From the NCBI GenBank assembly GCA_946221975.1, contig CAMIGT010000044.1, positions 1 through 7,864 of the forward strand: DNA of 7,864 bases, written 5' to 3'. The position numbers and the translations under genes were made by a program. Each line of letters begins with the position of its first letter. The first letter of the stretch is position 1. The stretch is from an uncultured Blastococcus sp. (GTDB lineage Bacteria; Actinomycetota; Actinomycetes; Mycobacteriales; Antricoccaceae). Shown here in pieces: positions 1 to 6,256 of this stretch. A model generated the notes under the pieces. The model was not told the origin of the DNA, did not search any database, and worked only from the letters and a program-made list of their open reading frames with translations.

Positions 1-944
1 CGGCGCCGGACCAGGTCGGCCCGCCGAAATTCCAACCAGCTGTCGACATTGCCCGCCACGATCAACCGCAGGCGATGATCGCGTTCGGCCGCGGAGAGGA
101 AAGCGTCGACGACACCCGCCGCGTTCTTCTGGTCGCTATAGCGTTGTAGCGCAACAGCGAGCACATCGCCGTCATCGACCGAAACCTGCGCAGCCTCGGC
201 CAGCCGGATTCTCGCGTCCCGCCGAGAGACACGAGGCCCATGCGACGGCGCCACTCCGTTCACGACGACGTCGATCGGCACGTCTCCAAGTTTGGATCTG
301 AAGAATGCCTCAACGGCCTGACTTACCGCGATACTCGGTGCGGATGCCGCGACAAAGTTAGACAGCTGACGCCATTGGCGTCCGTTCAGGTATGCCTCGA
401 TAGCGTGGAACACGCTCACGGTCCGCGAGGCGAACGGTTCGAGCGCCGCGAGTAGGTCACGCTCGATACGATGCAACTGGATGACGTCGTAGTCCGCGTC
501 GCGGACAACCTCGCCGAGGTCCTGCGGTCTGACCTGTCGCACGCTGTGACCGGCTCGCGCAAGCTCGTTTGCGAGCTCGCCACCCACGGTGTACGCGACG
601 TCGACGGCAAATCCGTGCTCTGGAAGGCGACTCGCCAGCCTGGCCACCACGGTCTCGATTCCGCCGACGTTGAGTGAGCCCGCGACGATCAGGCATCGGA
701 TCGAATCTCGCGCAGTGCCTCGCACCGGCTGACTCACACTGGCCGCTGAGCTGCCCACCCTTGCCACTGCGGCAGGACGGCACGTAGGTCGCATCCACTG
801 AAGCAGTCGCTGCCACCGCCCGAACCGGTAGCGCGGCGGGACCAGGTCAGTCACCAAGCTGATCAGCCGCACCATGAAGTAGCCCGCGCCGGCAGCGACG
901 CGATGATTCCAGCGCGTCAGATTTCCTGAAGAGCGATGGGGCAC
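1..944 (-). CDS. GT4-type (GT-B fold) glycosyltransferase, 3' end beyond the window
   Basis: Cytoplasmic glycosyltransferase of the group 1/GT4 type, read open from the flippase gene to the left edge; 314 residues are visible from GTG at 944 (numbering used here). The N-terminal Rossmann domain starts at about residue 82 with IRCLIVAGSLNVGGIETVV (82-100), the acceptor-side glycine loop typical of GT4. Further family signs are VFHAIEAY (178-185), SIAVSQAVEAFF (204-215), VVVNGV (226-231), the hinge stretch VALQRYSDQKNAAGVVDAF (264-282) and RLIVAGN (293-299). The nucleotide-sugar-binding EX7E motif and the stop lie off the left edge. The start is uncertain: GTG 944, ATG 875, ATG 794 and a TTG at 983 overlapping the flippase stop are all in frame, and none has a convincing Shine-Dalgarno. 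About 80 residues precede the Rossmann domain, including a mildly hydrophobic stretch (16-35) and an RYRFGRWQRLLQW segment (38-50). It probably adds one sugar of the repeat unit, or acts on a related surface glycan. Confidence 0.88.
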   Translation of the reverse strand, partial: MPHRSSGNLTRWNHRVAAGAGYFMVRLISLVTDLVPPRYRFGRWQRLLQWMRPTCRPAAVARVGSSAASVSQPVRGTARDSIRCLIVAGSLNVGGIETVVARLASRLPEHGFAVDVAYTVGGELANELARAGHSVRQVRPQDLGEVVRDADYDVIQLHRIERDLLAALEPFASRTVSVFHAIEAYLNGRQWRQLSNFVAASAPSIAVSQAVEAFFRSKLGDVPIDVVVNGVAPSHGPRVSRRDARIRLAEAAQVSVDDGDVLAVALQRYSDQKNAAGVVDAFLSAAERDHRLRLIVAGNVDSWLEFRRADLVRR

Positions 945-979
945 GCAGTGGTCGTGACATGGCCTCGGGCTCTGCGCGG

Positions 980-2398
980 TCAATTCAGCGCCCGCAGTTG
1001 TCGAACCTCTCTTTGCACCCACCGCCACATGATGGCGAGATACAGCAAGGAGGCCACGGCCCCCCCGAGCAAGAGCGCAATGAGCGGGTCGGTGAGCGTT
1101 GTACCGATGACGATCGCCGCAGCGATCGCCGGCCCAGCAGCCACGGTTGGCCACAGCATCGATCGCGCCAGGCCGCCGACCCGTACGCCGGAACGCCGGA
1201 GAGCCACCAGGTAGGCAGGCGCGATCACTACGACCGTGACGACCACATGCACCCACGCCGCGCCCGCTATGCCAAATCGCGGCGTCACCCACACCATCCC
1301 ACCGATGAGGGCAAGCAGCCAGATGATCTGGATCCACAGGACGGGGCGCGACGATCCCCGAGAATAGAGGAATCCGGTCGCTACATCGAGCACCACACGC
1401 AGCGCACCGTAGATTCCGAATGCCGCGAGCACTGGCGCCGCCGGTAGCCACTTGGTGCCGTACACGACTTCGATGAGCGGCGCGCTGAGCGCGGCCAGCA
1501 GGCCGCTGACCGGGAGCGATAGGGCCCACCCGACGGCCGTCACCTTGGCAAGATCATCACTTGCCTCGTCGCTGCGCGAGAAATACGGGAGGGCGATCGA
1601 GCGGACCACCTGCGATAGTGCGTTCATCGGCCAGCTCGCGATATTGAAGGCGAGAACGTAGTAGCCCAATGCCGTGACGCCAGCCATCCTGGCGAGTACG
1701 ACGTTGTCCACGTTCAGCAAAGCCCACGCAATTAGGTTCGCTGCTGCGATCGGGAGGCTGTAGGCAAGGACCGGTCGCAGGATCGTACGGTCGATCGCGA
1801 ACTTCGGGCGGATACGAGCGAACGCAAACTGCAATGCTGAGGCGATGGTTTGCGCAGCGACCCGACCGATCGCCATACCCACGATCCCGAACCCGAGACC
1901 GACGAGCGTCAACGTCACGGCTGTGTACACGACAAAATCAGCGCAGCCGATCCAAAACAACTCGCGCTGCTGGAAGCCGCGCAGCAGCATCGCGTACGGC
2001 ACCATACTGACGCCGGCAAGGAAAAGCGTGAGCGAGAGGATCGCGATGGCCGACGTCGCTTCCGCGCTTCCTAACAGGCGGGCAAGCCACGGGCTCGCGA
2101 GCATCGTCGTGACCGAAGTGATCGTGCCGCAGATCAACGCCAAGGATGCGATCGTCGGCGCGATTCGCTCGGGCTCCTCGGTGCGCACCAGGTCCGCAGA
2201 GAGACCTAGATCGGCGACGGTCATCAAGATCGTCTGCACGGTCAGCGCGACGGCGAACGCACCGAATTGGTCCGGGGTGAGCAGTCGGGCCAACACGATG
2301 CCGACGACCAAGCTTCCCGCGCGGAGCACGATCGAGCTGAACCCGCTCCATACCGCGCCCTGCACCGCCTTGGCGCGGAGGCCGCCCGTGTCAGTCAT
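980..2398 (-). CDS. Wzx-type polysaccharide flippase (MOP superfamily, PST family)
   Basis: 472-residue integral membrane protein that would flip the undecaprenyl-linked repeat unit from the cytoplasmic to the outer face of the membrane. Hallmarks of the polysaccharide transporter family are LARLLTPDQFGAFAVAL (36-52) with DLGLSADLVR (63-72) after it, LLRGFQQRELF (138-148), and the mid-protein block DNVVLARMAGVTALGYYVLA (231-250) continuing to the basic/proline stretch VVRSIALPYFSR (264-275). About 12 to 14 hydrophobic helices span residues 20-456, and the protein ends in a short basic tail, within the family's usual length. ATG at 2398 is chosen because the sequence after it (TGGLRAKAVQGAVWSG) is the expected cytoplasmic start. 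The open frame continues 30 codons upstream to 2488, but that part is shadow of the lipoprotein gene. The start overlaps the lipoprotein stop as ATGACTGA, with only a weak Shine-Dalgarno, so its translation is probably coupled. The substrate cannot be read from the sequence. Confidence 0.92.
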   Translation of the reverse strand: MTDTGGLRAKAVQGAVWSGFSSIVLRAGSLVVGIVLARLLTPDQFGAFAVALTVQTILMTVADLGLSADLVRTEEPERIAPTIASLALICGTITSVTTMLASPWLARLLGSAEATSAIAILSLTLFLAGVSMVPYAMLLRGFQQRELFWIGCADFVVYTAVTLTLVGLGFGIVGMAIGRVAAQTIASALQFAFARIRPKFAIDRTILRPVLAYSLPIAAANLIAWALLNVDNVVLARMAGVTALGYYVLAFNIASWPMNALSQVVRSIALPYFSRSDEASDDLAKVTAVGWALSLPVSGLLAALSAPLIEVVYGTKWLPAAPVLAAFGIYGALRVVLDVATGFLYSRGSSRPVLWIQIIWLLALIGGMVWVTPRFGIAGAAWVHVVVTVVVIAPAYLVALRRSGVRVGGLARSMLWPTVAAGPAIAAAIVIGTTLTDPLIALLLGGAVASLLYLAIMWRWVQREVRQLRALN

Positions 2399-3698
2399 CG
2401 AGGGCGACCCGGTAGATGTGATGGGTGTACTCGGCATCGAAGGTGTCTTCGAACATCCCGTTGGTGATCGGTATCGTGCGATCTTCACCTACCACCTCGA
2501 CCGTCGTCCCCGCGACATCATCGGGCAAGGCGAACGAGCGAGTCCCGGTCCCGCCGTCCGTCATGGCAAAGATGTACACCGCCTGCCGATCGGCTTTGAG
2601 CGCCGTTTGCAATCCGGGGCCAAAGTTCCACGAGTACGACGGTGAGTTAAGCAGTTTGGCAAGAGAGGTGACCTGGTCGTTGATCGCGGTCACCTTGCTT
2701 CGCAACGCGGCGGAGCACTCGACCAGCGAGTACATTCCGCATTCGTCGTTGTTGTTGTGCTGGAAGTAGGCAATGCCGCTCGCGCCGGCAATGATCGCAT
2801 TCCAGACCGCGCCCTCGATCTGCTCCACGTTGATCGTCGTGGCCGTTTCCTCGGTGAGCAGTGGCTTTGCGGTCTCGACGAAGACCCAGTTGGGTTTCGA
2901 GGCTTGCGGCGAAGAGAAGGTCTCCATCCGATCCTGTAACCAGCCGTACGCCATCGCACTTGCCGGCGTCGCGCCCGTTGGCCATGCGGGACTCGTCTGA
3001 AGCAACTCCTGCACGTGCGTGCTCGTGTACGCATACTTGTCAACACTCGTCACATCAACGAGCGATACATGATCGGGCATCGTCGTAGGGGCCCAATAGG
3101 TTCCGAGCACGCCATTGCCAAAGTTCGCCTGGAGGAACCGTCCGTCATCGAGTCCGCGAAAATACGACGCATAGCCCTGCTGTTTGGCCAGCCGCCCGTC
3201 TTCGCCATTATCCGTGCCAGGCGGCGTACAACCACTCGCCCCCATCTCGCACTCGTCGCTGATGTGCCAGCCGACGACGCGGGGATCGCTGCCGACCTCC
3301 TCCGGCGTCCACTCATCTTGGGCAAGCACGAAGATGCCGCTGTCGGTGACGTCGGAGATCGGTTCGCCGCCGTGCTCGGCCCCCATGTAGGTGTTGACCC
3401 CCATAGCAGCCATTTGCGCGGCATCGGCCGGACGACCGAAGAATACCGCGAGCGGGAAAAAAGACGGATCGGACCATCCGGCCGCGTCAGCCACCGGAAA
3501 CCGCTTGTAGTACGCCGCTCCACCAGCCCACGGCTCAGTAGGCAAGTCCAGAATCGGTAGGTCGAACGACACGACAATGCGCACCGCATCGGACGCAGGC
3601 GCGCGACAGGCGGGCAGTGAGCCTGCGATGATGATCCCGACTAGGACCGCGAGAAACCGGCGCCGCACGGTGGCATCGCGTCCCCCAAGACGCCTCAC
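2391..3698 (-). CDS. Predicted lipoprotein with glycoside-hydrolase-like (TIM barrel) domain
   Basis: Predicted secreted lipoprotein of 435 residues from the GTG at 3698 (numbering used here). It has an RRRFL basic motif (12-16), a hydrophobic core (15-29) and the lipobox LPAC with C31 as the lipid-anchored cysteine. GTG at 3668 is an alternative start that gives a shorter, equally good signal peptide; the frame stays open to 3821, but that stretch overlaps the glycosyltransferase gene. The mature part looks like a barrel-type glycosidase: MGVNTYM (99-105), VVGWHISDECE (141-151), WVFVETAKP (271-279) and WNAIIAGASGIAYFQH (299-314), then a beta-rich C-terminal domain (about 355-433). E149 and E275 are candidate acid/base and nucleophile by analogy with clan GH-A enzymes. 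Four mature cysteines are spaced as two short loops (150/157, 320/328). Its stop overlaps the flippase start by 8 bases. Likely role, by inference, is trimming or releasing the polymer outside the membrane. I cannot name the GH family; a non-catalytic binding protein is the main alternative. Confidence 0.72.
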   Translation of the reverse strand: MRRLGGRDATVRRRFLAVLVGIIIAGSLPACRAPASDAVRIVVSFDLPILDLPTEPWAGGAAYYKRFPVADAAGWSDPSFFPLAVFFGRPADAAQMAAMGVNTYMGAEHGGEPISDVTDSGIFVLAQDEWTPEEVGSDPRVVGWHISDECEMGASGCTPPGTDNGEDGRLAKQQGYASYFRGLDDGRFLQANFGNGVLGTYWAPTTMPDHVSLVDVTSVDKYAYTSTHVQELLQTSPAWPTGATPASAMAYGWLQDRMETFSSPQASKPNWVFVETAKPLLTEETATTINVEQIEGAVWNAIIAGASGIAYFQHNNNDECGMYSLVECSAALRSKVTAINDQVTSLAKLLNSPSYSWNFGPGLQTALKADRQAVYIFAMTDGGTGTRSFALPDDVAGTTVEVVGEDRTIPITNGMFEDTFDAEYTHHIYRVALDD

Positions 3699-3708
3699 CG
3701 CAGGCCCG

Positions 3709-5460
3709 TCAGCGACTTGAGTCGTCACGCTCCCACACCACATCTCGGCTAGCGTCAGATCGATGGCCAGCGTGCGCGCGAGCGATGATCGCGAAGCCCG
3801 CATAGATGGCGGCGTCGACAAGACTAGAGACGCTCAGAGCGGTGCGTCGCAACGCGGTGAACGTGCCACGCCCGGTGTCGACCCCCTGCTCGGCAGCGCC
3901 ACGACGTGCGCGACGGAGCACGCCGATGAGCGGCTTGGCGTGGCGCGGCGTTCGCACTCGAACCGGAACTGTAGGCGGGATCGAACGTTCAGAGCGAGCA
4001 AATACCGAGTTGACGTAAAGATCGTCGGCGGTCAACGCCGGAAACGGTCCAGACTTCGCATGACCGGCGGCCGTCAATGCGTACACCCCGGCCCCCCACA
4101 ACTCGCTCGACAGCTCGGGGATGCGCTGCCGGGCACGATAATATGCCTTAACAACGAAGGTTGCGCCCACCGTATCGTATTCGAACGGTGGGCGTCCCGC
4201 GAGGACATGGTCCTCGCGCAGGGCCCGAAGCAGCGCAGGTATCGCGGCGCTGGGCAACTCAATGTCGGCATCGAGATAGATCCTCGGCCACGCGTTTGCG
4301 ATCTGATCGGCCGCGTTGAGCGCCATGGGTTTAGACGCGACTTGGCTCTCGATCACGATGGCGCCGTACCCGCGAGCGATGTCTGCGGTGTTATCGGCGC
4401 ACCCGTTGCAGGAGACGATCACCTCGACCGCGCCGCAGGCGATCGGCTCCGCCAGTGACGCGAGCGTGCGAGCCATAACGGCCGCCTCGTTGTGAGCGGG
4501 TATGACGATGCTGGCGGCACCGGAGTCTGGCTCACCGTGCCACGTCGCGCGTGGCAACCTCGACCACATGCGTTGATCACGCAGGTAGCGCGACGCGACC
4601 GAATGCGATCGGCCTCGCCGGTGTCGCAGGAGCTCGCCCACAATCACGGTCATCCGATAACCCCACGCGTCGCTCCGCGAGTGCTTTCGCACATATCGCA
4701 CCCGGTTCACCGCCTGCAAGGCGGCGAGCTCCGCTGAGGTCCCCGAGCCGCCCTGCCGGTGCATCACGACGGCCGCGGGCTCGAACATGACCGTGAATCC
4801 GCGGTCGCGTGCCCGGCGACAATAGTCGGTCTCCTCCGAGTAGAGAAAGAACCTTTCGTCCCACTCCCCTACTGCCTCCATCGCGTCGGCAGAAATCAAG
4901 AGCGCCGCTCCGCTGACCCAGTCAACGGTGCTGCGGGATGTCGGAATACAGTCGCCGCGAACCCGTTCGGAAAGCATGCTCGGTCGTTGCGACCAAATCG
5001 GGCCGAGCAGTGCGTCGCCGAGCGAGCGCAGCACCGAGGGCTCGCGAAATACTGACTCGACCGCGCGTCCCGTCGAGTCGACGATGCGCGGCGCCACAAT
5101 CCCGGCACCGGTCTGGCATAAAGTTCTCCAGAGCACCTCGATCGCCGGCGAGTCGATCCGCAGGTCGGGGTTTAACACCAAGAGCGCCTCGTATTCTCCG
5201 GCGTACGCGACTGCTGCGTTGATTCCGCCGGCGTACCCGAGGTTGCCACCAGTCCGGACTACGACGACGTCCTCGGCTTCGCCGGCAACTTCCGGCGTCC
5301 CGTCCTGGGAGTCGTTGTCGGCAACCACGACCCGCATTTCTCTATCGTGTGCCGCCGCGCGCAGCGACGTGAGCAAGTCGCAGATGTCGTCTCGGTTGTT
5401 GTAGGTGACGATCACAACCGCGATGCGTACTGGTCCGTTCAGTTCGAAGCGCGCGCTCAT
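3709..5460 (-). CDS. Fused two-domain family 2 glycosyltransferase
   Basis: 583-residue cytoplasmic enzyme carrying two GT-A (GT2) domains in one chain, so it probably adds two sugars to the lipid-linked repeat unit. Domain 1 (about 12-260) resembles rhamnosyltransferases of the WbbL/RfbF type. It shows VVIVTYNNRDD (15-25), DNDSQDGT (48-55), GNLGYAGGINAAV (72-84), NPDL in the DxD place (97-100), DWVSGAALLI (180-189) and the acidic base region YSEETDYCRRA (207-217). Domain 2 (about 315-515) shows SIVIPAHNEAAV (317-328), CNGCADNTADIA (351-362), SKPMALNAAD (376-385), the DxD motif DADI (397-400) and an acidic pair, ADD (478-480). There is no QxxRW motif, so it is not an obvious processive synthase. 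Residues 546-564 are mildly hydrophobic and may touch the membrane. The ATG overlaps the Wzz-like stop (ATGA) and has no clear Shine-Dalgarno, fitting coupled translation. GT2 membership of both halves is secure; the sugars transferred are not readable from the sequence. Confidence 0.9.
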   Translation of the reverse strand: MSARFELNGPVRIAVVIVTYNNRDDICDLLTSLRAAAHDREMRVVVADNDSQDGTPEVAGEAEDVVVVRTGGNLGYAGGINAAVAYAGEYEALLVLNPDLRIDSPAIEVLWRTLCQTGAGIVAPRIVDSTGRAVESVFREPSVLRSLGDALLGPIWSQRPSMLSERVRGDCIPTSRSTVDWVSGAALLISADAMEAVGEWDERFFLYSEETDYCRRARDRGFTVMFEPAAVVMHRQGGSGTSAELAALQAVNRVRYVRKHSRSDAWGYRMTVIVGELLRHRRGRSHSVASRYLRDQRMWSRLPRATWHGEPDSGAASIVIPAHNEAAVMARTLASLAEPIACGAVEVIVSCNGCADNTADIARGYGAIVIESQVASKPMALNAADQIANAWPRIYLDADIELPSAAIPALLRALREDHVLAGRPPFEYDTVGATFVVKAYYRARQRIPELSSELWGAGVYALTAAGHAKSGPFPALTADDLYVNSVFARSERSIPPTVPVRVRTPRHAKPLIGVLRRARRGAAEQGVDTGRGTFTALRRTALSVSSLVDAAIYAGFAIIARAHAGHRSDASRDVVWERDDSSR

Positions 5461-6239
5461 CGCTGGCCGGAGGGCGTGACGGGCGATGCTCCGTTGCTCC
5501 GCTGCGCCGGGAGCGTCGCGACGGGCGAGCCCTGAGCTGCGTTGTCCGCTCGCTCCTCGGACGGCGACTCGTCATCCATTTTTCCAGCAGCATACGAAGA
5601 ATCGTCGATCTCCGGTTCTACGCTGCGCGTTCGTCGCCGCCGCCGCCCAATTGCTGCGAGCACGAGTGCGACGCCGAGCGTCAACACAAGAGCCCCGCCA
5701 CCAACGCCGACGCTAACCAGCACCCGAGTGCGCTGCTTGAGCGTGCTGCGGGTGTCCTTAGACAGCTGCGTTGCAATGATTTGGTTGGCCGGATCAACAC
5801 CCTGCTGGGACTGCAACCGTGTGACCGTCGCTTCGGAGATTTCGAGGACCTGGTCGAGGACCTCTGCTGCGTACTCCTCGGTGCGCGCAGTCACGGTGAT
5901 GACGATGATCGGGCCCGAGCTGTTCACGTCACGCCTCACGGTGATTTCCGTGCCTGGCCTGTTCTGCGCCAGCTCCTTAACCTCGGGGTCAGAGGAGACA
6001 GCCCGGATGACGATGTCCGTTGCCTGCGAGACGCTGCCCAAGAACAAGTACGGGTTCGCCGCATCCTCCGGAACTGTCCCCGCTCCGGGAACCAGAAGCT
6101 GGCTCGCCTCTCGCTGATAGCTCGGGCGCACCATCGAAAACGTGACGCCGGCAGCGATTGCGGCAAGCACGAGCGCAGTTACCAGCACGAGCCAGCGGCG
6201 ACGTCCGGTCGCCACCGCCGATCTCGAATCGGACTCCAT
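5457..6239 (-). CDS. Wzz-like polysaccharide co-polymerase / chain-length determinant protein
   Basis: 260-residue membrane protein with the classic two-helix layout of Wzz/YveK/CapA-type co-polymerases, which set polymer length together with Wzy. Membrane helix 1 is at about residues 16-37 after a basic start (GRRRW). It is followed by the typical post-helix motif RPSYQREASQLLVPG (38-52) and a short extracytoplasmic domain with NPYLFLG (62-68) and a coiled region (121-168). Helix 2 is at about 172-198 and is closed by RRRRRTR. The last 60 residues are polar, acidic and apparently disordered, with a single tyrosine (Y216) and no kinase domain. The proline-rich segment usual just before helix 2 in enterobacterial Wzz is missing. 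The ATG at 6239 has a good Shine-Dalgarno; the longer open frame upstream is low-complexity shadow of the polymerase gene. The TGA stop overlaps the next ATG as ATGA, suggesting translational coupling. The family assignment rests on architecture and the N-terminal motif. Confidence 0.82.
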   Translation of the reverse strand: MESDSRSAVATGRRRWLVLVTALVLAAIAAGVTFSMVRPSYQREASQLLVPGAGTVPEDAANPYLFLGSVSQATDIVIRAVSSDPEVKELAQNRPGTEITVRRDVNSSGPIIVITVTARTEEYAAEVLDQVLEISEATVTRLQSQQGVDPANQIIATQLSKDTRSTLKQRTRVLVSVGVGGGALVLTLGVALVLAAIGRRRRRTRSVEPEIDDSSYAAGKMDDESPSEERADNAAQGSPVATLPAQRSNGASPVTPSGQR

Positions 6240-6247
6240 CGCTTTCG

Positions 6248-6256
6248 TCACCTCTC
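6248..6256 (-). promoter_or_regulatory. Shine-Dalgarno sequence containing the upstream stop codon
   Basis: On the minus strand the bases read GAGAGGTGA, followed by 8 bases and then the ATG at 6239. This is the clearest ribosome binding site in the window and it decides the start of the Wzz-like gene. Without it the frame could be extended upstream to 6596, inside the polymerase gene. The final TGA is the stop codon of the polymerase, so a ribosome terminating there sits directly on the next initiation signal. Confidence 0.7.

Noticed and set aside
457..816. Minus-strand open frame of 119 codons
   Set aside because: It overlaps the GT4 gene on the same strand in another frame and is Arg/Gly/Cys-rich, without any motif. 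The GT4 frame carries strong family signatures over the same bases.
850..960. Short minus-strand frame from ATG 960 just after the flippase stop (37 codons)
   Set aside because: It has no Shine-Dalgarno, an Arg/Ser-rich product, and overlaps the GT4 frame. Nothing supports it as a gene.
945..979. Possible terminator or promoter in the gap between the flippase and GT4 genes
   Set aside because: I see no hairpin followed by a T run and no convincing -10/-35 pair in these 35 bases, and the gap may itself be coding if the TTG at 983 is used.
1111..1131. Tandem CGATCGCCG repeat
   Set aside because: It encodes an Ala/Ile-rich part of a flippase membrane helix, and similar GATCG-rich strings recur across the window, so it reads as codon-use background.
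1845..2645. Long plus-strand open frame of 266 codons
   Set aside because: It lies antisense to the flippase and the end of the lipoprotein, both of which have clear family motifs. Its translation is low-complexity, rich in S, T, R and P, and shows no recognisable domain.
3015..4458. Plus-strand open frames of 181 and 231 codons (3015-3560, 3763-4458)
   Set aside because: They are arginine-rich antisense shadows of the lipoprotein and the double glycosyltransferase, expected in GC-rich DNA.
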